DNA from: DASPGQ01 sp035457705
GTDB lineage: Bacteria > Acidobacteriota > Vicinamibacteria > Marinacidobacterales > SMYC01
Direction: 5' to 3'
DNA: 64,000 nt
NCBI GenBank assembly: GCA_035457705.1
Contig: DATIBD010000098.1
Location: forward strand, 1-64,000
Shown: piece by piece, positions 43,718-51,760 of the stretch
Position numbering within the stretch: the stretch's first letter is position 1
How the letters are laid out: the number at the start of each line of letters is the position of its first letter
Notes under the pieces: generated by a model
What the model was told of the DNA's origin: nothing
The model's input: only the letters and a program-made list of their open reading frames with translations
Databases searched by the model: none
Translations under genes and position numbers: made by a program

Positions 43718-43760
43718 GGCCGCCCATCAGGCGATTGGAGTGGACGTGGCCCTCATCCGG
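43718..43760 (+). repeat. attC-like half site B
   Basis: This is a second copy of the half site at 42771-42810: GCCGCCCA, a variable 6-7 bases, then GATTGGAGTGGACGTGGCCC, about 22 of 24 bases alike in the second half. Upstream ATTGGGC (43714-43720) resembles a right core. The stretch runs up to the ribosome site of the oxidoreductase at 43776. Confidence 0.35.
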
Positions 43761-43775
43761 AGAGCGGAGGAGGGC

Positions 43776-44831
43776 ATGAGACACACGCGCGTCATCGTCA
43801 GCCACTACGGCGGACCCGATGCACTACGGGTGGTTGAAGAAGAGTGCCCCGAGCCGAAGTATGGTGAAGTGCGGGTGAGAGTGCTGGCCGCGGGTGTTTC
43901 CTTACCCGACATCATGGCACGCGAGGGCATTCATCCCGAGACGCCCCCGGTGCCCTTCACCCCGGGGTGGGACCTGGTTGGCTTGGTGGATCGACTCGGC
44001 GACGGTGTCTCGGGAATCGAAGACGGCCAGATCGTGGCTGCGATGCCGATCCACGGGGCGTACGCTGAGTTCGTCTGCCTGCCACAATGTGAAATGGTTC
44101 CGGTCCCATCCGGGTTGGACGCCGCCGAGGCTGTCAGCCTCGTACTGAACTACATCACGGCGTACCAGATGCTGCATCGTACGGCTCACGTCGCGCCTGG
44201 TCAGCGCGCGTTGGTTCACGGCGCGGCTGGCGGGGTCGGCACGGCACTCTTACAGCTTGGGCGCCTTGCCGGGCTTGAGATGTACGGTACTTGCTCGTCG
44301 CGAGGGGCGTCGGCCGTTTCCGACCTGGGCGGCATCCCGATTGATTACCAGCATCAGGATTTCGTCCAGGAGGTTCACCGCCTCACAGGCGAGGGCGCGG
44401 ACGTCGTCTTCGACCCCATCGGTGGTGCCCACCTGTGGCACTCCCGCAAGGCTCTCCGTCCTGGCGGGCGGGTAGTGGGCTATGGCCTCATTACCTCGAT
44501 CCGCGGGGAGGGATTGGCTTCCAGTCGTCCAGGTCGTCGTCAACGTTATCGAGGAACCGCCCTCTTCGGCTTGTACATCGCCGCTGGTTGGCTTCTCCCG
44601 GGTCGGAAGCGGGTGGTCCCCTACAGTATCCAGACGCTCAAGCGGCTGAGACCGGCATGGTTTCGAGAGGACTTGATCGCCCTGTTCGAGCTTCTTCAAC
44701 AGAAGAAGATCAAGCCACTCATCGCGCAGCGGTTTCCTCTTGCCGAGGCAAGGCAGGCGCAAGAGTTGCTCGGGAAGGGAGGCGTAATCGGCAAGATCGT
44801 GCTCGTTCTCGACGGGTCATCGCTCCGATGA
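43776..44831 (+). CDS. MDR-superfamily quinone oxidoreductase-like protein (351 aa)
   Basis: GGAGGAGG precedes ATG 43776; an upstream in-frame start at 43740 lies within the repeat. The GroES-like N-domain (PDIMAREGIHPETPPVPFTP, GWDLVGLVDRLGDGV) lacks the Cys/His ligands of zinc alcohol dehydrogenases. The NAD(P)-binding domain has ALVHGAAGGVGTALLQLGRL (~residues 145-164). This combination is typical of NADPH:quinone reductase or enoyl-reductase-type enzymes. A terminator hairpin lies 77 bp after the stop. It is probably a cassette gene, although 1 kb is large for one. Confidence 0.9.
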   Translation: MRHTRVIVSHYGGPDALRVVEEECPEPKYGEVRVRVLAAGVSLPDIMAREGIHPETPPVPFTPGWDLVGLVDRLGDGVSGIEDGQIVAAMPIHGAYAEFVCLPQCEMVPVPSGLDAAEAVSLVLNYITAYQMLHRTAHVAPGQRALVHGAAGGVGTALLQLGRLAGLEMYGTCSSRGASAVSDLGGIPIDYQHQDFVQEVHRLTGEGADVVFDPIGGAHLWHSRKALRPGGRVVGYGLITSIRGEGLASSRPGRRQRYRGTALFGLYIAAGWLLPGRKRVVPYSIQTLKRLRPAWFREDLIALFELLQQKKIKPLIAQRFPLAEARQAQELLGKGGVIGKIVLVLDGSSLR

Positions 44832-44848
44832 CGCCGCGGACGCCGCCC

Positions 44849-44907
44849 CACAACCGGATGAAGCTGACGCGCGGAGCAGTTCATCGTACAGGAGGTTCGC
44901 ATCGGCG
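44849..44907 (+). repeat. attC-like half site C
   Basis: ACAACCGGATGAAGCTGACG, just after the MDR gene, closely resembles the left arm of the attC at 41818 (GGTGAAGCTGACG). The right side is replaced by the terminator hairpin, and no right core (GTTRRRY) pairs with it. Confidence 0.4.
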
Positions 44908-44934
44908 CAGCGCTTCGCGCTGCTCCTTTTTTTT
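44908..44934 (+). terminator. Intrinsic terminator
   Basis: GCAGCGC (44908-44914), loop TTC, GCGCTGC (44918-44924), then TCC and seven T. An outer pair GGAGCAG...CTGCTCC could extend it. It ends the oxidoreductase transcript. Confidence 0.8.
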
Positions 44935-45135
44935 GGCGCCAGAACACCGTGTGTGTCGGCGATTTCTGACCGGTCGTTGAATCAGAGGCAGGTGCTTCAT
45001 TGAACTCCTCGTCTGCGAGCAAGGGGCTCATGTTTATCGAGGTCGTGAAACGAAAAACAGACGTGAGAAAGCCGGGCGAGCAAGGGCCAATGAAACAGAG
45101 CCGAAAGGCAAGACACCGATGCAAAAGCGAGAAAA

Positions 45136-45681
45136 ATGAAAGGAAAACAACGTGTCGAACTTCTCAGAACGTTGCAAGCCCGTTTCGAGAAGAACATGAA
45201 CCGCCATAAGGGTCTCCAATGGGCTCGGGTACAAGCAAAGCTGGAAGCCAATGCTGAAAAGCTGTGGTCGCTCAATGAAATGGAAAGGACTGGCGGTGAA
45301 CCGGATGTTGTTGGTCATGATAAAAAGACGGGTGAATACATTTTTTATGACTGTTCAGCGGAGAGCCCTAAAGGGCGCAGAAATGTTTGTTACGACCGCG
45401 AAGCGCTGGAGTCCAGGAAAGAACATAAACCAGAAGACAACGCGATCGACATGGCCGCTGCGATGGGCATCGAGCTTTTGACAGAAGCACAATATCGAGA
45501 GCTGCAGAGGCTTGGAGACTTCGATACGAAAACGTCGAGCTGGGTGAAAACACCTCTTGATATCAGAGAACATGGCGGGGCCCTCTTTTGTGATCGCCGC
45601 TACGGCAATGTATTCGTCTATCACAACGGCGCGCAGTCTTACTTTGGCGCCAGGGCGTTCCGTGGCTCGCTAAGGGTCTGA
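45136..45681 (+). CDS. DUF4256 family protein (181 aa)
   Basis: The protein matches the uncharacterised DUF4256 family over its whole length: LLRTLQARFEKNMNRHKGLQW, GGEPDVVGHD, YIFYDCSAESPKGRRNVCYD and the C-terminal ALFCDRRYGNVFVYHNGAQS. The family is mostly known from Bacteroidota and Firmicutes. The gene and its 130-bp leader are distinctly A/T-rich compared with neighbours (many AAA and GAA codons), a sign of recent acquisition. Four genes follow closely on the same strand. Function unknown. Confidence 0.88.
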   Translation: MKGKQRVELLRTLQARFEKNMNRHKGLQWARVQAKLEANAEKLWSLNEMERTGGEPDVVGHDKKTGEYIFYDCSAESPKGRRNVCYDREALESRKEHKPEDNAIDMAAAMGIELLTEAQYRELQRLGDFDTKTSSWVKTPLDIREHGGALFCDRRYGNVFVYHNGAQSYFGARAFRGSLRV

Positions 45682-45698
45682 CTTTGAGCGGGCAGCTC

Positions 45699-46709
45699 AT
45701 GAATCTCTCTCGTGTCGCCGCGACGGTCGTCATCGCTTCCTGTACGCGGACACAGCAGTCCCCTCTCGAGATCTACCCGGAGCACTCACGCCTGCGCGTA
45801 GGGGACCAGATCCACTACACGGTCATGTACCAACGGGATGGAGCGCCAAGCTTCGTCGAAGACTATCGCCTGGAGAGCCGTGATCCGGCGGTGGTCCGCG
45901 TAGTCGATTCGGTTCGTCTCGAAGCGGTCTCAGCCGGGAGGTCCGACGTGCTCGTGCGCAGTGACGTCGGCGAGCGGGTACTCTCGATCGAAGTCGAGCC
46001 GGATGCGAGGCCACCGATGCCCACAACACATCACACCCAGATCGACTCGATCGCCGGCACGGAGGTACTCTTCGTCGGCCACGCCAATCTGGACGGCTGG
46101 GATCACACCGCGGTCGCCAAGCCCGGAATCGATCGGCTCGTGCGAGAGTTCAAGAAACGCGGGCATCCGGTCGTCTACTTCGTCAGCGAGGACTATCCGT
46201 TCTGGTACACCGAGGACCGCGAGCCCGATCTGGCAGTCGTGAGCGAGGGGCAGGAGCACCACATCGTGGTCGAGGCCGAGCGAGTCGTTTTCAGCGGAGG
46301 CGATTTCATGGTCTGTACCCTTCGGAACGCCCAGATGACGCTGCACGGCATGCTCAAAGCCGGCGACCGCGACCGCGTCCATTTCGTATTTCCGGCCGAC
46401 GCGATCTGGACTGGATATCGGTCTCCTCGGAAGTATCCAGCCCCCATGACTTCCCTCGATCGCCTCATGTCGGAGCGGCCCTCGGCGCAGGAGCGATACG
46501 AGCAATTCGTAGCTCCGTTCCTGGATCGACTGTTTGACGAGTTCCCGGTTGGTGGCTATCCGGAAATCGCGCCGGAGCCGCCGCTGAAGGAGCTCGTCGA
46601 AGGCTGGAGCGTCGAAGTCGCGCTCGACAACGCCTTCGTTCAAAGTTACCGGTCAGGCGATCCCAACAAAGTCATCCGTTTGGATTTCCTGTGTGAGCAG
46701 GGAGGCTAA
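45699..46709 (+). CDS. Lipoprotein with Big_2-like N-terminal domain (336 aa)
   Basis: ATG 45699 gives a lipoprotein leader (NLSRVAATVVIASC, lipid Cys at about 15); a TTG start 15 bp upstream is less likely. Residues ~25-105 resemble a bacterial Ig-like domain (LRVGDQIHYTVMYQ, RDPAVVRVVDSVRLEAVSAG). The rest (~115-336) is a mixed alpha/beta domain beginning VLFVGHANLDGWDHTAVAKP and containing FSGGDFMVCTLRNAQMTLHG; I do not recognise it, although the strand-helix order could be a hydrolase-like fold. It starts 17 bp after the DUF4256 gene and ends 2 bp before the acetyltransferase. Confidence 0.75.
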   Translation: MNLSRVAATVVIASCTRTQQSPLEIYPEHSRLRVGDQIHYTVMYQRDGAPSFVEDYRLESRDPAVVRVVDSVRLEAVSAGRSDVLVRSDVGERVLSIEVEPDARPPMPTTHHTQIDSIAGTEVLFVGHANLDGWDHTAVAKPGIDRLVREFKKRGHPVVYFVSEDYPFWYTEDREPDLAVVSEGQEHHIVVEAERVVFSGGDFMVCTLRNAQMTLHGMLKAGDRDRVHFVFPADAIWTGYRSPRKYPAPMTSLDRLMSERPSAQERYEQFVAPFLDRLFDEFPVGGYPEIAPEPPLKELVEGWSVEVALDNAFVQSYRSGDPNKVIRLDFLCEQGG

Positions 46710-46711
46710 CG

Positions 46712-47145
46712 ATGCAGCCGGATTCCGAAGACCTCAGCATCTTCTCGGAGCCGGGCGCGATGGCTGACGAAATCGGTGCTGTGCGCGAGGGCCTGTATCG
46801 GTTCAACTTCGCCGTTACCGGACTGACGGAGCACCAGAACATCGCGCTGTTCGTGCGCGACCGCGCTCGCACTATCCAGGGAGGGCTCCTTGGCACCGTG
46901 TGGGGCGGGTGGCTTCACATCACCGACCTGTGGTTGGCTGAAGAGTGTCGCGGACGCGGTTTGGGTCGGCAGCTCCTCGCGAAGGCGAGCGCGAAGCGGT
47001 GTCGAGCGGAGCCCGTGGGGCGTTCCTCAGCACGTTCGACTTCCAGGCGCCGGACTTCTACCGTCGTTTCGGCTACGAAGTGTATGCGACGCTCCCAGGC
47101 TACCCGCCGGGGCACACCGACTACTACCTGCGAAAGATATTCTGA
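46712..47145 (+). pseudogene. GNAT acetyltransferase gene with a frameshift
   Basis: GGGAGG precedes ATG 46712. The first frame covers the acceptor side and the acetyl-CoA loop (LWLAEECRGRGLGRQLLAKA). At about 46985 coding sense moves to another frame: EREAVSSGARGAFLSTFDFQ, then APDFYRRFGYEVYATLPGYP and a stop at 47143-47145. Joined, the two pieces give a ~145-residue GNAT of the type with PPGHTDYYLRK at the end. One or two bases are missing or added. It may be a real mutation or a sequencing error; the rest of the gene is clean. Confidence 0.75.
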
Positions 47146-47154
47146 GGTGCGCCA

Positions 47155-47541
47155 ATGACTGTACGCATCGTCAGGCTGGGTACGAAGCGAAAACGCGGCG
47201 AAGGTCTGCGCATCGGCACCGTCAGACACCCGCCTCGAGGGGTTCCGAAGGGCCAGCACGCCGCGCAGAACTGGTACGATGTCTGGTTCCCCGAGCTGGC
47301 CCCGACCGCTCAGGCCGTCAAGCTTGCGAAAGCAGCGATTACCGAGCGGCAGTGGGCGGCGTTCGTGAAGAAATATCGCGCCGAGATGGCGGCTCCCGAC
47401 AAGCTCCGCATCCTCGATCTCCTCGCCGCAATGTCAGGCCAATCGAGCTTTTCGGTCGGGTGTTACTGCGAGGATGAGTCACGATGCCACCGGTCGGTGC
47501 TCCGCGAGCTCCTGAAGGAGCGCGGCGCTCGAGTCGAGTGA
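47155..47541 (+). CDS. DUF488 family protein (128 aa)
   Basis: GAGGTG lies 4-9 bp upstream of ATG 47155. The protein shows the DUF488 landmarks RIGTVRHPPRGVPKG, YDVWFPELAPT and the C-terminal VGCYCEDESRCHRSVLRELL. The Cys/His cluster could bind a metal. Family members (YeaO-like) are often found near stress or mobile genes and have no settled activity. It is the last gene of the DUF4256-lipoprotein-GNAT-DUF488 group, whose tight spacing suggests one transcript. Confidence 0.88.
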   Translation: MTVRIVRLGTKRKRGEGLRIGTVRHPPRGVPKGQHAAQNWYDVWFPELAPTAQAVKLAKAAITERQWAAFVKKYRAEMAAPDKLRILDLLAAMSGQSSFSVGCYCEDESRCHRSVLRELLKERGARVE

Positions 47542-47652
47542 GCCATTCGGTTTCGACGGTGCGGCGACGAGCTGGAAATTCCGGTGGTTTTCGCTCTAAG
47601 CTTCTTCCCGTGGAGGTCGAAGCAGCTGCCTCGACATCGTCGTCGCAGTCCT

Positions 47653-47709
47653 GTGTGTTGCGCTCCACACGGTGTGCAAAAGCACTGGGTTCGACTCCCA
47701 TCGTTCTCA
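47653..47709 (+). other. 3' half of a class II tRNA-like sequence
   Basis: In order: GTGTG/CACAC stem with an 8-base loop (47653-47670), GTGC-AAAA-GCAC like a long variable arm (47674-47685), TGGG-TTCGACT-CCCA as a T arm with a canonical 7-base loop (47686-47700), then TCGTTCTCA as a 3' acceptor strand. No matching 5' acceptor (GAGAACG) or D arm lies upstream, so it is not a working tRNA. Such fragments often mark integration sites. The rest of the 270-bp gap is featureless. Confidence 0.4.
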
Positions 47710-47812
47710 TCTCGAGGAGCCGGCGGAAACGCACCGAGCCAAACGCTCTGCGGGCTCAGACCCCCGCGGTTGGCCTGGGGCTCCCCGAGGTGAGGACATC
47801 TCGAGGTGAGCG

Positions 47813-48622
47813 GTGACCCTGCGCATCCTTCTCGCGTTTCTCGTCCTTCTGCTCTTCATTGTATTGCTCCGCGGGGTCTTTCGACCCGTCGTCGTCTATG
47901 AGTTCGAGCGCGGCCTTCGGTACGCACGGGGGAAGTTCACGGGCATTTTGACACCCGGGCTGTACTGGTCGATCAAGCACCTTTCCGAAGTCCGGAAGGT
48001 CGACATTCGGCCGGTGATCGCGCCCGTGGCGGGACAAGAAGTCCTGAGCTCCGACGGCGTCGCCCTGAAGGTGAGCCTCGCTGCCAAATACGAGATTACC
48101 GATCCCGCCCTGGCCATCAACCGAATCGAGAACTTCAAGGACGCTCTCCACGTCGAGCTCCAGCTCGCCCTGCGGCAGATCGTGGGCGGCAAGCCCATCG
48201 ACGACCTGCTGGCGGCACGGCAGGAGATGGGGGCGACGCTCCAGGAGATCGTGGCGGAGAAAACTCCCTCGTTCGGTCTGAAGCTCCTGAACGTCGAGAT
48301 CCGCGACATCATGTTTCCCGGCGAGTTGAAGAAGATCTTCACCCAGGTCGTTCGCGCTCGCCAGGAAGGTCTCGCCGCGCTCGAGAGAGCTCGGGGAGAG
48401 ACGGCCGCACTCAGAAATCTCGCGAACGCCGCCCAACTCGTGGAACGAAACCCCTACCTCATGCAGCTCCGGCTCCTTCAGGTCCTCGGGACCCAATCGG
48501 GCAATACGGTCGTTCTCGGTCTTCAGCCACCGTCAGGACCGATCCCGATCCGGCAACCGGGGGAAGGAGCGATTGATACCCGCGTGCAGGGTACCGGCGA
48601 GCCCGGCGACGACGAAGCATGA
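47813..48622 (+). CDS. Slipin / SPFH (band 7) membrane protein (269 aa)
   Basis: One N-terminal membrane helix (RILLAFLVLLLFIVLLRGVF, residues ~3-22) is followed by a band-7 domain: VVYEFERGLRYARGKFTGIL, KVDIRPVIAPVAGQEVLSSD and GLKLLNVEIRDIMFPGELKK. A helical tail (~180-235) and a short Pro-rich end follow. Slipins organise membrane microdomains and oligomerise; many are linked to a NfeD-type partner, which is not seen here. The GTG start is preceded by GAGGTGAGCG. The next gene's ATG overlaps its stop (ATGA). Confidence 0.92.
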   Translation: MTLRILLAFLVLLLFIVLLRGVFRPVVVYEFERGLRYARGKFTGILTPGLYWSIKHLSEVRKVDIRPVIAPVAGQEVLSSDGVALKVSLAAKYEITDPALAINRIENFKDALHVELQLALRQIVGGKPIDDLLAARQEMGATLQEIVAEKTPSFGLKLLNVEIRDIMFPGELKKIFTQVVRARQEGLAALERARGETAALRNLANAAQLVERNPYLMQLRLLQVLGTQSGNTVVLGLQPPSGPIPIRQPGEGAIDTRVQGTGEPGDDEA

Positions 48623-49092
48623 GCGATTTCGGACGCGAGGATCCGCGTGAGATGCCAGCCCATTTCTTCTACCGAGCTCTCCACCGGGACTACGAGAGCG
48701 CGGTCCGGGCCAATCCCGAGAATCAGAATTGCTCCATGTGTCCCCGGTACTGGTACGTCGACGCGGTCTTTCCATGCGACCGCTGCAGCGACAGGTTTAC
48801 GTTCACCGCTGCCGAGCAACATGCCTGGTACGAGGAGTATGGGTTCTGGGTCGACTCTCTCCCGAAACATTGCCTCTCTTGTCGGCGCGCGCTCCGCGAA
48901 CTGAAAGCCGCCCGCCAGGACTATGATCGTCATGTCGAGGAAGCACTTCGATCGGACGACCCCGAGCTCAAGAAGCGCATCGCTCTCGTGATCGATCAGC
49001 TCTACGAGCTGGGCGGGGAGCTCCCTTCACGAATCAACGAGAATCGGCGGCGCCTCGCGCGTCAGCTCGAGCGAACGAAGCCGAGCTCGTAA
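48619..49092 (+). CDS. Zinc-ribbon domain protein coupled to slipin (157 aa)
   Basis: Three Cys pairs (CSMC at ~39-42, CDRC at ~54-57, CLSC at ~84-87) and the phrase FTFTAAEQHAWYEEYGFW are typical of the probable zinc-ribbon family PF13451. The C-terminal ~60 residues are a charged helix (LRELKAARQDYDRHVEEAL), perhaps a coiled coil. It is cytosolic. Its ATG overlaps the stop of the slipin gene by 4 bp, so the two are translationally coupled and may work together. Role unknown. Confidence 0.87.
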   Translation: MSDFGREDPREMPAHFFYRALHRDYESAVRANPENQNCSMCPRYWYVDAVFPCDRCSDRFTFTAAEQHAWYEEYGFWVDSLPKHCLSCRRALRELKAARQDYDRHVEEALRSDDPELKKRIALVIDQLYELGGELPSRINENRRRLARQLERTKPSS

Positions 49093-49098
49093 GCTAGC

Positions 49099-49164
49099 GA
49101 TCGACGAGACCCGAGCCCGTCGCGTGCATGTCGTCTCCGCCATGGAAAACAGAGGTCGTGACTG
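49099..49164 (-). pseudogene. 66-bp remnant duplicated from the AlgX-like gene
   Basis: This stretch matches 50772-50836 with two mismatches and one inserted base. On the minus strand it would read HDL, a frame break, VFHGGDDMHATGSGLVD and then a stop, the segment around the GDSH motif of the gene at 50572. The two copies are in the same orientation and bracket the M42 peptidase gene. Confidence 0.8.
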
Positions 49165-49180
49165 AAGAACGTAAGGATTG

Positions 49181-50308
49181 TTAGTATGTCGTGATCTTCC
49201 GGACCTCGGCGGCGGTGAGCCCTTCGACCATGCGGACCACCAGATCGACCGTATGGTCGTAGTCCGCACGATCGATGACACCCGATTGGCTGTGTCCGTA
49301 ACGTGTCGGGATGCCGATGTTGATGGCGGGAATGCCGTGGGCCGCGCGCTGCAGCTGGGCAGCGTCCTCACCGTAGCCCGAGACCGACTCGAACTGCGTC
49401 GGGATCGCGTGCTCGCCGGAGAGCTCGAGGATCCACTCGACGAAGTGGTCGCTCGGGATCATGCTGTTGTCGAAGACGAAGATGCCGGGTCCGTCGCCGA
49501 GCTCTTCCTGGGACAGCGTCTTGCTCGTCATGAGGGGGAAATCGCCGGCGATGCCGATCTCGAGGTTGATGACGATGTCGGGCGCGAGGCTTTCGTTCAC
49601 GACTGCGGCTCCCCGCAGGCCGATCTCCTCCTGCACGGTCGCGGCGACGACGACGGTGTTCGGGTGGGAGCTCGTCTCGAGCCGGCGTAAAGCCTCGGTG
49701 ATGACGGCGAGGCCGACCCGGTCGTCCCAGGCTTTGGCGAGGTAGCGTCCGGTATCGTTCAACACCTCGAACTCGGTCGCGTAAGTTACGGGCAAGCCGG
49801 GTCGAATGCCCATCGCTTCGGCCTCCTTGCGATTCCGGGCGCCGACGTCGATAAACATCTGCTCGAGCGGAACCATCTGATCGCGCTCGTCCGCTCTCAA
49901 GATGTGTCCCGACTTCATACCGGTGTACCCGAGCACCCGGCCTTGCTTCGTCAGGATCGACATGCGCTGGGTCAGAACACTCTGAGCGAAATAGCCGCCG
50001 ACGTTGTGGAAGTAGACGAACCCGTTGTCGTCGATGAAACGGACGAGAAACCCGACTTCGTCCAGGTGCGCCATGAGGAGCACCCTCGGGGAATCGGCGC
50101 TCCCGCGGCGCTCACCGAGAAGGTTCCCGATCCCGTCCGTATGCAGGTTGGACAACACCGGCTGCCACTCGCGCCGCAAAATGTCCCGAACCTCCCCCTC
50201 GAACCCGGGGACGCCGTGCGCATTGGTGAGATCGCGCAACAACTGTTCGGTCGCATCGAGAGTTTGAAGGAGCAGCAATGAACTGAAAAGGAAAGCAAAG
50301 TTCGTCAT
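49181..50308 (-). CDS. M42-family metallopeptidase with signal peptide (375 aa)
   Basis: This is a dinuclear-metal aminopeptidase of the M42 (FrvX/glutamyl aminopeptidase, TET) family. ATG 50308 has GGAG 7 bp upstream and opens a signal peptide (TNFAFLFSSLLLLQTLDA). Metal and catalytic motifs: LLMAHLDEVGF (H81, D83), KAWDDRVGL (bridging Asp), ATVQEEIGLRGA (general-base Glu pair), and the C-terminal RYGHSQSGVIDRADYDHTVDL. Relatives are cytosolic 12-mers, so a secreted form is less common. It lies downstream of the acetylation operon on the same strand but is separated by 263 bp and by the duplicated segment, so co-transcription is uncertain. Confidence 0.92.
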   Translation of the reverse strand: MTNFAFLFSSLLLLQTLDATEQLLRDLTNAHGVPGFEGEVRDILRREWQPVLSNLHTDGIGNLLGERRGSADSPRVLLMAHLDEVGFLVRFIDDNGFVYFHNVGGYFAQSVLTQRMSILTKQGRVLGYTGMKSGHILRADERDQMVPLEQMFIDVGARNRKEAEAMGIRPGLPVTYATEFEVLNDTGRYLAKAWDDRVGLAVITEALRRLETSSHPNTVVVAATVQEEIGLRGAAVVNESLAPDIVINLEIGIAGDFPLMTSKTLSQEELGDGPGIFVFDNSMIPSDHFVEWILELSGEHAIPTQFESVSGYGEDAAQLQRAAHGIPAINIGIPTRYGHSQSGVIDRADYDHTVDLVVRMVEGLTAAEVRKITTY

Positions 50309-50571
50309 GGCGATTCTCCGAAACGGTCTGGGCAGCTTCTGCACGGGGAATTCCAGCATCCCCATAGGACCGTTTAGCATATTCATGCCCTACTCTGCTT
50401 CATGAGAAGTCCCATGTCCCTCTCTATTGACGGAGCTTTCAGGCGGCTGGGTATGACCGCACCGCGGCAATGAGATCCAGGCTTCGACCCCAGCAGCCGC
50501 ACGTGCATATGGTCAGGTGATGGGACGCCTCAAGAGCTTGGCCGACCGATGTCGACCCTCGACGGGCAGTT

Positions 50572-51630
50572 CTACGGTGCAATCGGCACGAGGCCCCATC
50601 CGTCGGCCTCGGTGAACTCCCGGGCGGCGAAACACCAGATGACCAGCCGCTTTCGCGTCCAGTAGTCCGGGTCTCGCTGAGCGCGCCTCAATAGATTGAC
50701 TCGCGCTGGCGTCGCCCCGCTACCGCGCACCGCGACGAGGTCGAGCGGGACGCCGAGCTCGTACGCCAGTTGATCGACGAGACCCGAGCCCGTCGCGTGC
50801 ATATCGTCGCCGCCATGGAAAACGAGGTCGTGACTGTCCCCCACGAGCACGATCGGGCTCGCCGGATCGGGCTCGACCGGCGTCGCGGGCGGGCCTGCGC
50901 TCTCGATGCGACGCAGTCGGAGCTCCTCTGGCGAAAGCGTTTCGTTTCCGAGCATCCGGCGCAGGTCGCCATCGATGACGGTCGAATACCACTCGAAAGA
51001 GAAACTCTCGGTGTCGAGCGCACCGAACCAGGGCCGTTCCCGCACCGTCTCGGCGATCGCTTCGGCCGCACGCACGACTCCCACTCCCGACCAATGGGTA
51101 TCCTGACGGCAGTAGAGAGGACCCTCGGCGTGAGCGCGATCGCTCAGAAACGTCGGCAGGAGGTCGACGACGGTCAGGCCCTCCCGACGGAGGAGGTCGT
51201 AGAACTCTTGATGAAATGGATCCAGCCGTGGAAGTGGATGCGGCAGGGCCACGGTCGAAGAAAGCTGGTCGGGATAGACGAGGCTCTTGGGTGGCACGGG
51301 TACGAGGATGAGCTCGACGCCGATCGCCTCGAGCTGCTTCTTGAAATCCAGGATGGCCGGCACCGGATCGGCCTGATCCGGCCGGCGCGCGCGGCTGACG
51401 CCGGCGGCGTCCGCCCCCCAGAACCGGCCCGCGCTGACGTGGCGCAGCTCGGGACCGAAGAAGATCCAGCCATCCTGGCCTCGAACCGCCGTGGCACTCC
51501 TTTGTTCCGCGTCACTCGCGAGAGTCGCGTACTCCCGCATCAGCTTGCCGGCCAGCTCGTCGGGTGTTTCGACGCCGCAGGCGAGTCCAGACGCGAGAAC
51601 GGCGAGAGCGTACCTCGTTAAGCGTGACAT
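50572..51630 (-). CDS. AlgX/AlgJ-like SGNH acetyltransferase lipoprotein (352 aa)
   Basis: Start ATG 51630 gives a lipoprotein-like leader (TRYALAVLASGLACG). The fold is the SGNH-like domain of alginate O-acetylation proteins: GQDGWIFFGPELRH early, QDTHWSGVGV (Asp-His of the triad, ~residue 176) and VLVGDSHDLVFHGG (Ser, ~residue 264). It would transfer acetyl groups received through the MBOAT protein onto a polysaccharide in the periplasm. It is the last gene of the acetylation operon. The gap of 130 bp to the AlgJ-like gene is larger than the others. No carbohydrate-binding domain is present. Confidence 0.85.
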   Translation of the reverse strand: MSRLTRYALAVLASGLACGVETPDELAGKLMREYATLASDAEQRSATAVRGQDGWIFFGPELRHVSAGRFWGADAAGVSRARRPDQADPVPAILDFKKQLEAIGVELILVPVPPKSLVYPDQLSSTVALPHPLPRLDPFHQEFYDLLRREGLTVVDLLPTFLSDRAHAEGPLYCRQDTHWSGVGVVRAAEAIAETVRERPWFGALDTESFSFEWYSTVIDGDLRRMLGNETLSPEELRLRRIESAGPPATPVEPDPASPIVLVGDSHDLVFHGGDDMHATGSGLVDQLAYELGVPLDLVAVRGSGATPARVNLLRRAQRDPDYWTRKRLVIWCFAAREFTEADGWGLVPIAP

Positions 51631-51760
51631 GATCGGAGTTCTCATTGCCGTGGCGGGACCTGTGATCGACCGGCCGCCACGGCTCGGCTGCTTACGGCGC
51701 GGCAGACGCGCCGGGCTCGCTCCGCTCGCGCAGGGTGGGCTGAATTCTTTGATCACCCTG

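Noticed and set aside
47653..47709. A functional tRNA gene
   Set aside because: The 5' acceptor and D arm are missing and the anticodon loop has 8 bases; only a 3' half is supported.
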